The notes: generated by a model from the letters alone, not told the origin. Shown: positions 25,848 through 33,759, counted from the stretch's first letter. The stretch is 39,617 nucleotides of DNA from Bacteroidota bacterium (GCA_013286325.1 JABDFZ010000016.1:1-39617); one strand, 5' to 3'. A program made the numbers and translations.

Positions 25848-26462
25848 ATGAAAACTACATTAAAAATTTCAGCCTTAGTTTTAGCTTTTGCCGGATTAAC
25901 CCTGGGCGCAAAAGCACAAACTACAACTTCTAAAACTTCAACTTCATCAAACGGAGTAATTTTAAGCATAGGCGTTGACGCAGGTATCCCGACAGGTAAA
26001 TTATCAGATTCTTACAACTGGAACATTGGTGGTTCTGTACAGGCAGATATTCCTGTTGCACAAAACTTGTTTGTTACTGTTAATGCAGGTTACAATAGCA
26101 TTCAGGGCAAAAGCAACTTACACGTAATTGATCCTGTTGCATTAGGTGGCGTTACAACTTACGATGCTACCAACATTCAATTGTTACCTGTTAAAGCTGG
26201 TTTAAAATACTTCATCGTTCCTAACTTTTATGTACAGGGCGAAGCAGGAGCAGCTTTTGCTTTAAATAAAAAAGATGTTGGTTTTGATAAATCAGCGGCA
26301 TTTATTTATGCACCACAAGTTGGTTATCAGTTCCCGCTTGGTGGTAAAAGCTTTATTGATGCAGGTGTAAGGTACGAGGCCTCAACCAAATTCAACAGCG
26401 GTGTTGACGACAGCAAAGTAAACTTCTTTGCTTTACGCGTTGCTTATGCTTTCGGTTTATAA
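25848..26462 (+). CDS. Outer-membrane beta-barrel protein (porin family)
   Basis: Protein of 204 residues: signal peptide (1-23, ending GAKAQ), Thr/Ser-rich linker, then an eight-strand-sized barrel. Typical parts are GVILSIGVDAGIPTGKL, the periplasmic-turn spaced strands, LLPVKAGLKYFIVPNFYVQGEAGAAF, and the closing strand VNFFALRVAYAFGL ending near an aromatic residue. This is the OmpA-like/OMP_b-brl small barrel common in Bacteroidota. Function is unknown (structural or small-solute pore). Strong terminator downstream and two putative operators upstream suggest a regulated single gene. Confidence 0.82.
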   Translation: MKTTLKISALVLAFAGLTLGAKAQTTTSKTSTSSNGVILSIGVDAGIPTGKLSDSYNWNIGGSVQADIPVAQNLFVTVNAGYNSIQGKSNLHVIDPVALGGVTTYDATNIQLLPVKAGLKYFIVPNFYVQGEAGAAFALNKKDVGFDKSAAFIYAPQVGYQFPLGGKSFIDAGVRYEASTKFNSGVDDSKVNFFALRVAYAFGL

Positions 26463-26571
26463 TTGAATAAGAGAAACGAAAAGCTAAAAGAAAAATAAAG
26501 CGTAGTAATAGTTATTAATTATTAAAAACTATTACCCTGATTCTTAGCTTTTAACACAAACATCTACCTAA

Positions 26572-26605
26572 AAAAAGAGAGGCTTTTGGTCTCTCTTTTT
26601 TGTTT
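26572..26605 (+). terminator. Terminator of the porin-family gene
   Basis: AAAAAGAGAG (26572-26581) pairs with CTCTCTTTTT (26591-26600) around a nine-base loop and runs on into TGTTTG. Confidence 0.8.
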
Positions 26606-26722
26606 GTTATAACTTTTTGTGGTTCAAAAACGTATGATGGGATTAAATTTATAAATTAGCGGATTAGCATTGTTAATTAACATGCAAAAAGATCCCTTTA
26701 TTAGTAAACCGTAATAGCTGGT

Positions 26723-28129
26723 ATGAAAAAAATACTCATCATTGATGATGAAGTTAATGTTGCGTTATTGCTTTCAAAGTTTTTAACGCGTAACGGGTTC
26801 GATGTTACTACTGCATCAACCGGTACTATTGGTATGGAATACCTTAAAAACGGGGATTTTAACCTGGTTTTATGTGATTTCAGGCTGGAGGATACCGATG
26901 GGCGCGAAATGCTAAAAAACATAAAAACACAATATCCGCAAACCGGGGTAATTATAATTACCGGGTATTCGGATATAAAAATGGCTGTAGAGCTGATAAA
27001 GATGGGGGCTTACGATTATATTACCAAGCCGCTATATCCTGATGAAATTTTAAACACGATTACCAAAGCCATAGAAACACACTATGCATTGGTTGAAGAT
27101 AAACCCGAGCCTATTAATAACGACAAATCGAGCAGGGAAAGTAAAAAACAGGTTTTCTCTAACGAATTTGTTACAGGCACCAGCAAAGTATCAAAAGAAC
27201 TATTAAGGCAAATAGAGTTGGTTGCTCCAACTAACTACAGTGTAATTATATTGGGCGAAAGCGGCACAGGTAAAGAGTCGGTCGCAAAAAGCATACATTT
27301 AAACAGCCCGAGATATAACCAGCCATTTATTGCAATGGATTGCGGCTCGCTTACAAAAGAGCTTGCGGCCAGTGAATTCTTCGGCCATGAAAAAGGATCA
27401 TTCACGGGGGCTTTATATACAAAAATAGGCCACTTTGAAATGGCCAATGGCGGTACCTTGTTTTTGGACGAAGTAGGTAACCTTTCGTACGAGATTCAGG
27501 CGGCTTTGTTGAGAACAGTACAGGAACGGAAGGTAAAAAGAATAGGCAGCACTAAAGAAATTAACCTTGATGTGCGCATTATTATTGCTACAAATGAAAA
27601 TCTGCAGGATGGTATCCAGAAAGGAAAATTCAGGGAAGATCTGTACCATCGTTTTAATGAGTTCAGCATATTTATTCCGCCGCTGCGTGAACGCGGAAGT
27701 GATATAATGCTGCTTGCCGACCATTTTTTAAAAATTGCCAATCACGAGCTTGGGCGCAATGTGAGCTCATTTTCGCCTGAGGTGATAGAAAGTTTTATGA
27801 GTTATCGCTGGCAGGGTAATATCCGCGAAATGAAAAATGTGGTTCGCAGGGCTACCTTGCTTACCGAAGGCAACGAAATAACCATGAAGGCGCTCCCTCT
27901 CGAAATTTCGAATTTTAAAATGCCGACTTATGATTATTCGCCGGTTGCTGAGTTCCAGGAAATAAAAGAGAACAGGCACGATTTAAAGAACGCCGCGCTC
28001 GAAGCAGAATATGAAACCATACTAAAAGTATTGAGGCAGGTTAATTTTAATAAAACCAGGGCCGCCGAAATATTAAACATCGACCGTAAAACTTTGTATA
28101 ATAAAATGAAGGCCATTAATATTAAGTAA
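26723..28129 (+). CDS. NtrC-family sigma-54-dependent response regulator
   Basis: Protein of 468 residues. Receiver domain (1-120): acidic pair Asp8/Asp9, phosphorylated Asp52 in LVLCDFRLED, Lys in YITKPLYPDE. AAA+ domain (about 150-385): Walker A GESGTGKE (178-185), sigma-54 contact loop GSFTGA (225-230, Ser for the usual Ala), Walker B FLDE (Asp249), arginine-finger region PPLRERGSDI. Fis-type helix-turn-helix at the end (AAEILNIDRKTLYNKMK). It drives sigma-54 promoters after phosphorylation. No full kinase gene is adjacent; the next gene, one base downstream, encodes only an H-box-like helix. Confidence 0.94.
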   Translation: MKKILIIDDEVNVALLLSKFLTRNGFDVTTASTGTIGMEYLKNGDFNLVLCDFRLEDTDGREMLKNIKTQYPQTGVIIITGYSDIKMAVELIKMGAYDYITKPLYPDEILNTITKAIETHYALVEDKPEPINNDKSSRESKKQVFSNEFVTGTSKVSKELLRQIELVAPTNYSVIILGESGTGKESVAKSIHLNSPRYNQPFIAMDCGSLTKELAASEFFGHEKGSFTGALYTKIGHFEMANGGTLFLDEVGNLSYEIQAALLRTVQERKVKRIGSTKEINLDVRIIIATNENLQDGIQKGKFREDLYHRFNEFSIFIPPLRERGSDIMLLADHFLKIANHELGRNVSSFSPEVIESFMSYRWQGNIREMKNVVRRATLLTEGNEITMKALPLEISNFKMPTYDYSPVAEFQEIKENRHDLKNAALEAEYETILKVLRQVNFNKTRAAEILNIDRKTLYNKMKAINIK

Positions 28130-28130
28130 C

Positions 28131-28355
28131 ATGAAGGGATCTGCTAAGGTTGAGGAGAAACAAACCGCAGAAATTATGGGTGAAACCCTGCGGGCATTAA
28201 AACATGATGTTAAAAACCAGCTTTCAAATATCCTGTTAGCCATAGAGCAGTTACGCTATGAGATCCCAAATCCATCAGAAGATTGCATTTTCTACCTCGA
28301 CTCTATCTCTATGAGTTCGGCTAAAATTGATGTCCTGCTTAAGGAAACTGAATAG
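28131..28355 (+). CDS. Isolated histidine-kinase H-box (DHp)-like protein
   Basis: Protein of 74 residues. Residues 12-72 are two predicted helices; the first carries LRALKHDVKNQLSNILLAIEQL with His25 and Asn29, matching the H-[DER]-x-x-N signature of the HisKA/HisKA_2 phospho-acceptor helix (HisKA_2 has HRVKNNL). The second helix (YLDSISMSSAKIDVLLKETE) would complete a dimerisation hairpin. No ATP-binding domain follows: stop, then 178 non-coding bases. It begins one base after the sigma-54 regulator stop, so both are surely one transcript. It could be a phosphotransfer protein or phosphatase for that regulator, or a partner of a separate kinase. Confidence 0.65.
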   Translation: MKGSAKVEEKQTAEIMGETLRALKHDVKNQLSNILLAIEQLRYEIPNPSEDCIFYLDSISMSSAKIDVLLKETE

Positions 28356-28533
28356 AGATAAGCCCAAAACCGATAAAGGCAGGAACAGGAGTATTTAAGT
28401 AGTGCGAAAGTTTGGTTACAAAAATCCTGCACTTTCCTATCTTTAAAGCCCTTGTTCAACTCGCCTAACTTTATTCTCTTTCTCACAAAACATTTTTTCT
28501 TCTCTGCGTTTATAAAGTATAATTTAGGCCTTA

Positions 28534-29577
28534 ATGTCGATTTTTAACTACAAACAGCGTAATAACATCATACTTGCAGGGATCATTATCCTGGGCTGTT
28601 TTTTGGTTTATGCATTAAGCAGCTTGTTCAGCGCCATTCTTGGGGCTATTGTGCTGTTCACTATATTCCGCCCTGTTTACCTCCATTTGGTTGAAAACAA
28701 GGGTTGGAACAAAACACTTGTTGCAGTAATGATCATTTTGACATCACTTATAGTGATTATTATTCCACTGATGTCGTTAAGCATCATGGTAGTGGGTAAA
28801 ATAGGCAGCATTAATAAAAACACTTTTAACTTACAGGATTGGGTTTCGAGAATTGATGATTATGCAGGTTATAATTTTAACCAGCCCCATATAGCCGAAA
28901 ATACTTTACAAAAGATAGGGGCCTATGCTACTGAGTTATTCCCCTCAATTTTAGGAAGTGCAGCGCAGATCTTAATAACATTACTTGTAATGTATTTTTT
29001 AATGTATTTTATGTTTACCCAAATTCATGAGTTTGAAGCAGGGTTGTTAAAATATGCGCCATTCAGAGAGCAGCATGCTGTAAAGTTTGCTATTGCATTG
29101 CGCAATTCAACTTATTCAAATGTGTTGGGGCAAGGCATAATTGCAGTTGTGCAGGGAACTTTGCTGGCTATGGGCTTTTTTGCGTTCGGCATACCCGACC
29201 CTGTATTTTGGGGGGTTATAGGCACATTCATTTCGTTTTTACCTGTGGTGGGGGCTCCTACCCTAACCATCCCGGCGGGGATCATCCTGATAGCCGAAGG
29301 CCATACAGTAAGAGGGATCCTATTAATGGCTTTCGGCCTGTTATTTATAGGTAATATCGATAATGTTTTACGAATGCTCATTAATCGTAGGGTAGGCAAT
29401 ACTCATCCCATTATTTCAATTATAGGTGTTTTTATAGGCATTCCGCTTTTTGGTATACTTGGATTAGTATTTGGCCCGCTGTTATTATCGTACTTTTTGC
29501 TATTATTGGAAATATATGAAACAAACCGGATGGCTGCCGACCGGCTTGAAAGGATAAGGACGGGACCTGATGGGTGA
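28534..29577 (+). CDS. AI-2E-family permease
   Basis: Protein of 347 residues, inner-membrane, with about eight hydrophobic helices arranged as in the AI-2E (PerM) exporter family: two at the start (NIILAGIIILGCFLVYAL, IVLFTIFRP), a soluble stretch (about 95-140), and the conserved second half with FLPVVGAPTLTIPAGIIL and IIGVFIGIPLFGILGLVFGPLL. The name comes from the E. coli autoinducer-2 exporter, but members have varied and mostly untested substrates, some being Na/H antiporters. Single gene, followed by an inverted repeat. Confidence 0.88.
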   Translation: MSIFNYKQRNNIILAGIIILGCFLVYALSSLFSAILGAIVLFTIFRPVYLHLVENKGWNKTLVAVMIILTSLIVIIIPLMSLSIMVVGKIGSINKNTFNLQDWVSRIDDYAGYNFNQPHIAENTLQKIGAYATELFPSILGSAAQILITLLVMYFLMYFMFTQIHEFEAGLLKYAPFREQHAVKFAIALRNSTYSNVLGQGIIAVVQGTLLAMGFFAFGIPDPVFWGVIGTFISFLPVVGAPTLTIPAGIILIAEGHTVRGILLMAFGLLFIGNIDNVLRMLINRRVGNTHPIISIIGVFIGIPLFGILGLVFGPLLLSYFLLLLEIYETNRMAADRLERIRTGPDG

Positions 29578-29587
29578 GAGGAAAAGA

Positions 29588-29675
29588 GTCAATAGTCCAT
29601 GGTCGATAGTCCATAGAAAAGTAAAAGTTAAGAGAAAAGCATAAAACCATCGACTATGGTCCATGGACTATCGAC
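29588..29675. repeat. Inverted repeat of ATAGTCCATGG words
   Basis: GTCAATAGTCCATGG (29588-29602) and CCATGGACTATCGAC (29661-29675) pair over 14 of 15 bases; a second nested pair of CCATAG/CTATGG words lies inside. The spacer of 58 bases is large. It lies after the permease stop and may mark its transcript end. Confidence 0.6.
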
Positions 29676-29694
29676 AACATAACCGTGAACTCCT

Positions 29695-29702
29695 TATCTT
29701 TG
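29695..29702 (+). promoter_or_regulatory. -7 box of the YtxH operon
   Basis: TATCTTTG matches TAnnTTTG exactly, 65 bases ahead of the ATG at 29767. The -33 region is not convincing. Confidence 0.45.
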
Positions 29703-29766
29703 GTAACATTTGGCATGATATTTAATCATAATGAAAACAATTATTCAACAATAAAATTTATAGTAT

Positions 29767-30033
29767 ATGAACGATAACTCAAAAGTATTTGTCGCATTGC
29801 TGGTAGGGCTGGCGGCAGGAGCGGCATTAGGAATATTATTTGCACCTGATAAAGGAGTAGAAACACGCGATAAACTTGCCGAATCATTAAAAAACCTTGG
29901 TGAATCTATTAAAGAAACGGCTGCTGCCGAAATTGACAATCTTGTTAATTTAAAGGATAAAGTTGTAAACAACATCAAATCAAAGATCAGCAGTGCTGAA
30001 GAAGAATACCAGGACGATCTGGAACACGCATAA
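29767..30033 (+). CDS. YtxH-domain small membrane protein
   Basis: Protein of 88 residues. Residues 7-26 ([20 protein letters not shown]) form a Gly/Ala-rich membrane segment followed by the YtxH hallmark [11 protein letters not shown]. The rest is an amphipathic, charged helix ([27 protein letters not shown]) likely to form a coiled coil. YtxH proteins are stress-related small membrane proteins whose exact role is unclear. It begins a three-gene set with the membrane protein at 30132 and the hypothetical at 30481. Confidence 0.85.
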   Translation: MNDNSKVFVALLVGLAAGAALGILFAPDKGVETRDKLAESLKNLGESIKETAAAEIDNLVNLKDKVVNNIKSKISSAEEEYQDDLEHA

Positions 30034-30061
30034 ATTAAGTCAATAGTATTGGACGGGATAA

Positions 30062-30094
30062 AGACTTACGAAGTTTTGAAAACTTCGTAAGTCT
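30062..30094. repeat. Perfect 16-base-arm palindrome
   Basis: AGACTTACGAAGTTTT, a single G, then its exact reverse complement. Followed at 30106-30127 by AGACTCATGACTCAAGACTT words. It sits between the YtxH gene and its downstream partner; there is no T-run, so it is more likely a dispersed palindromic repeat than a terminator. Confidence 0.7.
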
Positions 30095-30131
30095 AAAATC
30101 AGCCCAAGACTCATGACTCAAGACTTAAAAA

Positions 30132-30479
30132 ATGGAAGCCGAAAAAGAACCCACCCCGCCACCTATTATCGATCAGCTGAAAGATTATGCTGAAACACGT
30201 ATTAAGCTGGCAAAGTACCAGGCCATTGAAGGCGGAACATCAATTGCAGCAGGCATTATTTCGGATGTTGCCGTTTTTATAAGCATGGTGCTGGCCTTCA
30301 TATTTGCCAGTTTTACCTTAGCTTTTTACCTCGCCTCACTTTTTAACTCAAACTGGATTGGATTTGGATGTGTAGCTCTGATCTATTTGATAATTGCATT
30401 AGTTGTAAAGGCTTATAAACAAAAGCTTGAAAAACCTATTGTTAATGCAATAATTAGCAAAATATTTAAAAACCAATAA
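30132..30479 (+). CDS. Small inner-membrane protein, phage_holin_3_6-like
   Basis: Protein of 115 residues with a charged N-terminal helix (IDQLKDYAETRIKLAKYQAIEG) and two membrane helices (about 42-65 and 71-92). This layout is that of the actinobacterial-type Holin-X/phage_holin_3_6 family, common next to YtxH genes, where it is not a phage gene but an envelope stress-related membrane protein. Assignment is by layout and context. It ends one base before the next ATG, so the pair is clearly co-transcribed. Confidence 0.7.
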   Translation: MEAEKEPTPPPIIDQLKDYAETRIKLAKYQAIEGGTSIAAGIISDVAVFISMVLAFIFASFTLAFYLASLFNSNWIGFGCVALIYLIIALVVKAYKQKLEKPIVNAIISKIFKNQ

Positions 30480-30480
30480 A

Positions 30481-30915
30481 ATGGATGTGCCCGTTAGAAA
30501 TATAGATGATTTGAGAGGTGAGATTTTACGCCTGAAGGGATTGGAACTGGAACAAAGCATAGCCATTGGTCAGCGTTTTAAAAGCCCAACTGCGGTATTT
30601 TCTACCTTATTGTCACTGTTCCCCCGGTCAACAAATGCAAGCGGCACAAAAAGCACCACTTTTTTTGAACAGGACATTCTAGGCTTAATATCCCGTTTTG
30701 TTTTACCGCTTATTTTAAATAAAACACTTTTCCGCAATTCTAATTTTATAATTAAAACCCTGGTGGGTATAGTATCTCAAAAAGCATCTCATTTTATATC
30801 GGAAGAGTCAGTTTTAGCCCTTTGGGAAAAGGTGAAAACTCTTTTCGAAGTCAAAGAGAAAAAGAGCAAAAATCCCGAAAAGAATACAATACCTCCTTTG
30901 AGCGAAAGCTTTTGA
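30481..30915 (+). CDS. Hypothetical protein of the YtxH operon
   Basis: Protein of 144 residues starting one base after the membrane-protein gene. The N-terminal part (RNIDDLRGEILRLKGLELEQSIAIGQRF) looks like a coiled coil; the central part has two moderately hydrophobic segments (LISRFVLPLILNKTLF and FIIKTLVGIVSQKASHFI) that may touch the membrane; the tail is basic and charged. No domain recognised. Third gene of the YtxH set, so perhaps a partner of the membrane protein before it. Confidence 0.65.
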   Translation: MDVPVRNIDDLRGEILRLKGLELEQSIAIGQRFKSPTAVFSTLLSLFPRSTNASGTKSTTFFEQDILGLISRFVLPLILNKTLFRNSNFIIKTLVGIVSQKASHFISEESVLALWEKVKTLFEVKEKKSKNPEKNTIPPLSESF

Positions 30916-30999
30916 TATTAACCTAAAATAATGAATGTTATTTATAAACATTCTGACTTAATATATCAGGTTATACACTTAAAGCTAATCATCGTATAT

Positions 31000-31020
31000 T
31001 CGGATAAAAATTTTATCCGA
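31000..31020 (+). promoter_or_regulatory. Palindrome overlapping a start codon
   Basis: Ten-base arms TCGGATAAAA and TTTTATCCGA around one central A, perfect. The last base is the A of the ATG at 31020. A near-match -7 box (TATATTCG, 30995-31002, one mismatch) runs into its left edge, so the palindrome covers the likely transcription start. It may be an operator or an mRNA hairpin that hides the start. Confidence 0.5.
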
Positions 31021-31466
31021 TGAACGCTTACTCCATTATTAAACAACTTCACTCCGGCTTCAGGTACATCGTATTTATACTAATACTGGTGGCCATTATT
31101 CAATCATTGCTGGGCTGGTTTGGCAAAAAGCCATATACCGAAGTTAACCGCAAAATCAACCTGTTTACATTGATATCGGCACATACCCAATTGCTTATTG
31201 GTATAGTGTTGTTCTTTTTAAGTCCTTTGGTTATGTTTAATAGCGGCACCATGAAAAACGATGTTACCCGGTATTTTACAGTTGAACATTGGGTTGGGAT
31301 GATCATCGCTATTATTTTAATAACTATCGGGCACAGTAAGTCAAAAAAAATCGTACTGCCTGAGGGTAAACACAAAACCATTGCAATATTCTATATCATA
31401 GCGTTTTTAATAATTATTGGCACCATAATGTCTGGCCATTTATCAGTTTTAGGCTCGCAACAATAA
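31020..31466 (+). CDS. Four-helix membrane protein, cytochrome-b-like
   Basis: Protein of 148 residues with four membrane helices (about 16-34, 48-68, 92-104, 120-140). Histidines sit at helix ends: His11 (QLHSGFRY), His55 (SAHTQLL), His90 (VEHWVG) and His105 (IGHSKSKK). This HSG...H...EH...H layout matches a Bacteroidota family often called cytochrome B and could bind one or two haems. Haem binding is inferred from the histidine pattern. The gene stands alone just upstream of the trp promoter. Confidence 0.65.
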   Translation: MNAYSIIKQLHSGFRYIVFILILVAIIQSLLGWFGKKPYTEVNRKINLFTLISAHTQLLIGIVLFFLSPLVMFNSGTMKNDVTRYFTVEHWVGMIIAIILITIGHSKSKKIVLPEGKHKTIAIFYIIAFLIIIGTIMSGHLSVLGSQQ

Positions 31467-31482
31467 AAAAGTGTAGAAAAAA

Positions 31483-31512
31483 TTTGGTAATTCATTTTTC
31501 TTTATAAATTTG
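31483..31512 (+). promoter_or_regulatory. Promoter of the trp operon
   Basis: -33 element TTTG (31483-31486), an 18-base spacer, and -7 box TAAATTTG (31505-31512): an almost perfect Bacteroidota sigma-A promoter (TTTG, ~19, TAnnTTTG). The expected start is around 31516-31519, only a few bases before the leader-peptide ATG at 31521. Confidence 0.8.
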
Positions 31513-31520
31513 TGACCGTA

Positions 31521-31580
31521 ATGATCAAAATCAATCATAATAACAGCTGGTGGCACCAATTAATTTTGGCAGCCGGCTAA
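31521..31580 (+). CDS. trpL: trp operon leader peptide
   Basis: A 19-residue open frame, MIKINHNNSWWHQLILAAG, ending TAA at 31578-31580. Two consecutive TGG (Trp) codons lie at 31548-31553. It sits between the trp promoter and a strong terminator hairpin in front of trpE. By the classic attenuation logic, ribosomes pause at the Trp codons when charged tRNA-Trp is scarce and so prevent the terminator. A first hairpin (AGCTGG 31545-31550 with CCGGCT 31573-31578, one G-U) and a possible antiterminator (GCCGG 31572-31576 with CCGGC 31627-31631) can be drawn by eye. It is too short for routine gene callers. Confidence 0.85.
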   Translation: MIKINHNNSWWHQLILAAG

Positions 31581-31622
31581 GTTTTTGATCTGAACGATTA
31601 ATCAATTATAAACCTAAATAGG

Positions 31623-31660
31623 AAACCCGGCGAACCTCATTCGCTGGGTTTTTTGTTTTA
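31623..31660 (+). terminator. trp attenuator terminator
   Basis: AACCCGGCGAA (31624-31634) pairs with TTCGCTGGGTT (31640-31650): 11 pairs with one G-U, five-base loop, then TTTTTGTTTT. It ends 20 bases before the trpE ATG, so reading through it controls trpE, trpG and trpC. Confidence 0.88.
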
Positions 31661-31679
31661 AAGGGATTTTTTAAAGAAA

Positions 31680-33089
31680 ATGAAGAAATATAAAATAATA
31701 ACAACACAAAAAAAGCTGCTTGCCGATACAACAACGCCAGTAAGCATATACCTGCGGTTACGGGACGTTTTCCCCAACTCGTTATTGCTGGAAAGTTCCG
31801 ATTACCATAGCCGCGAGAATAGCTTAAGCTATGTTTGCTGCGAGCCTATGGCAGGCCTGGTGCTAAATAACGGCGCTTTAAAATTATCTTATCCCGACGG
31901 CAGTGAAGAAAACTTTGCAGTAGGAGAATTTGATTTGATTACAAAGCTTAATGAGTTTACCGCCAGCTTTGAAGTAAGCGATAATCCTTCAAAAATAATA
32001 TCGAACGGCTTGTTCGGTTATTTTACGCACGAAGCGGTTGAACACTTTGAGACCATTCGCTTAAAACAGAGTGCGGATACCGCCAGGAAGATCCCGGTAA
32101 TGCAATATCATATTTACAGGTATATTATAGCGGTTGATCATTTTAAAAATGAGCTGTATATTTTTCACAATCAGGATGGAGAAAAAACAGAAAGCAATGG
32201 CCTTGAAAAATTAGCCGACCTGATAAAGAACAAAAACTTCCCCGAATACAGCTTTAAAAGTAATGGTGAAGAGCAGTCAAACCTGAGCAACGAAGAGTTT
32301 ATGGCTGTGGTCGAAAAAATGAAACAGCATATTTATCGCGGCGATGTTTTCCAGATCGTTCCCTCACGTGGGTTTTCGAGGAAATTTTTAGGTGATGAAT
32401 TTAATGTGTACAGGGCATTGCGTTCCATTAACCCGTCGCCATATTTGTTTTATTTTGATTATGGCGATTTCAGGATCTTTGGCTCATCTCCCGAAGCGCA
32501 GATCACTATAAAAAACAGGGTAGCCAGTATATTCCCTATCGCCGGAACGTTTAAACGAAGCGGTGATGATGAAAAAGATGCCGAAATAGCCCGCAACCTT
32601 GAAAATGACCCGAAGGAATCAGCAGAGCATGTAATGCTTGTTGATCTGGCGCGGAATGACCTTAGCCGTCATTGCACCGAAGTTGAAGTAAAGTCGTTTA
32701 AAGAGGTGCAATACTATTCACACCTTATCCACCTGGTATCTCATGTAAGCGGTAAATTACTGCCAGGCACATCATCGTTTAAAGTAGTTGCCGATACCTA
32801 TCCAGCAGGTACACTAAGCGGCGCGCCAAAATATCGCGCAATGGAAATCATCGATGAAAACGAAAACAGCAAACGCAGCTTTTACAGCGGGGCAATTGGA
32901 TTTATGGGCTTTAATGGAGACTTTTTTCACGCTATTATAATCCGCTCGTTTTTAAGCAAAAACAATACGCTGCATTACCAGGCCGGAGCAGGAATAGTTG
33001 CCGGATCAGTTGCTGAAAGCGAACTAAAAGAAGTAGATAACAAAATAGCAGCATTGAGAAAAGCTGTGGAGATGGCCGAGGAGCTATAG
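31680..33089 (+). CDS. trpE: Anthranilate synthase component I
   Basis: Protein of 469 residues; converts chorismate to anthranilate with ammonia from TrpG. The Trp-binding feedback motif LLESSD is present (about 36-41). The chorismate-binding domain (about 205-465) shows IYRGDVFQIVPSRGF, SPEAQI, IAGTFKRSGDDEKDAE, LVDLARNDLSRHC, and PAGTLSGAPKYRAMEII. Cytoplasmic. It is first in a trp operon controlled by the attenuator just upstream. Its stop codon directly abuts a GC-rich palindromic repeat. Confidence 0.96.
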   Translation: MKKYKIITTQKKLLADTTTPVSIYLRLRDVFPNSLLLESSDYHSRENSLSYVCCEPMAGLVLNNGALKLSYPDGSEENFAVGEFDLITKLNEFTASFEVSDNPSKIISNGLFGYFTHEAVEHFETIRLKQSADTARKIPVMQYHIYRYIIAVDHFKNELYIFHNQDGEKTESNGLEKLADLIKNKNFPEYSFKSNGEEQSNLSNEEFMAVVEKMKQHIYRGDVFQIVPSRGFSRKFLGDEFNVYRALRSINPSPYLFYFDYGDFRIFGSSPEAQITIKNRVASIFPIAGTFKRSGDDEKDAEIARNLENDPKESAEHVMLVDLARNDLSRHCTEVEVKSFKEVQYYSHLIHLVSHVSGKLLPGTSSFKVVADTYPAGTLSGAPKYRAMEIIDENENSKRSFYSGAIGFMGFNGDFFHAIIIRSFLSKNNTLHYQAGAGIVAGSVAESELKEVDNKIAALRKAVEMAEEL

Positions 33090-33113
33090 GCCCCCTAACC
33101 CCCTGAAGGGGGA
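33089..33113. repeat. GC-rich palindromic repeat after trpE (copy 1)
   Basis: Reads GGCCCCCTAACCCCCTGAAG then GGGGGA: the core CCCCCTGAAGGGGG is a hairpin. The reverse-oriented relative lies at 33169-33192 inside trpG. The first base is the last base of the trpE stop codon. Confidence 0.75.
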
Positions 33114-33135
33114 ATAAAAGTTTAATGAAAAAGAA

Positions 33136-33759
33136 ATGACACACAATAAAAATATACCGGCTTCTTCCTCCCCCTTTAGGGGGCCGGGGGGCAAAATATT
33201 AATTATAGACAATTACGATTCATTCACCTATAACCTGGTGCATTTGGTTAACGAGATTGGCCTGCAGTGCGATGTTTGGAGGAACGACAAGTTCAACATA
33301 GCCGATGTTGAGGCTTATGATAAAATCATCCTGTCGCCCGGCCCTGGCATACCAAGCGAAGCCGGGTTGTTGCTGGAAGTAATTGAAAAATATGCTCCCA
33401 CAAAAAGCATTTTTGGCGTTTGCCTTGGTCAACAGGCCATTGCCGAGGTTTTTGGAGGTAAATTATACAATCTTAGCCAGCCGATGCACGGTATTGCCAC
33501 GCCCGTAAAAGTAATAGACAAAAATGAAAAGCTTTTCATTGGGCTACCCGAAACGTTTAAGGTTGGCAGGTATCATTCATGGGTGGTCGATGAAAAAGCC
33601 ATTCCGGATGTTTTGGAAATAACAGCAATTGATGAGGCGGATAATTCAGCAATGGCATTGCGGCATAAAGAATTTGATGTTCGGGGTGTGCAGTTCCATC
33701 CGGAATCGATACTTACTGAATACGGAAAAGAATTAATGCAAAATTGGTTAGCCCCCTGA
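33136..33759 (+). CDS. trpG: Anthranilate synthase component II (glutamine amidotransferase) with repeat-derived ends
   Basis: Protein of 207 residues supplying ammonia to TrpE. Class I amidotransferase triad: Cys in GVCLGQQ, His and Glu in VQFHPES. A usual TrpG begins (M)KILIIDNYDSFTYNLVH; here K20 takes the place after the usual Met and residues 1-19 (MTHNKNIPASSSPFRGPGG) are extra. The last part of that extension is encoded by the GC-rich palindromic repeat at 33169-33192. No ATG, GTG or TTG lies nearer in frame. The last codons and the TGA stop lie in another repeat copy (33751-33764). The enzyme core looks intact. Confidence 0.93.
   Translation: MTHNKNIPASSSPFRGPGGKILIIDNYDSFTYNLVHLVNEIGLQCDVWRNDKFNIADVEAYDKIILSPGPGIPSEAGLLLEVIEKYAPTKSIFGVCLGQQAIAEVFGGKLYNLSQPMHGIATPVKVIDKNEKLFIGLPETFKVGRYHSWVVDEKAIPDVLEITAIDEADNSAMALRHKEFDVRGVQFHPESILTEYGKELMQNWLAP
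33169..33192. repeat. GC-rich palindromic repeat inside the trpG start region (copy 2)
   Basis: TCCCCCTTTAGGGGGCCGGG followed by GGGC; its reverse complement matches copy 1 except for a few bases. It encodes SSPFRGPGG of TrpG. Copies 1 and 2 face each other across about 55 bases. Confidence 0.75.

Noticed and set aside
25667..25933. 88-residue plus-strand frame overlapping the start of the porin-family gene
   Set aside because: Out of frame with a clear signal peptide and barrel protein; it runs through the putative operators and has no family likeness.
30132..30915. Prophage remnant because of a holin-like protein
   Set aside because: No other phage genes; this membrane-protein family commonly sits next to YtxH genes and is not lytic.
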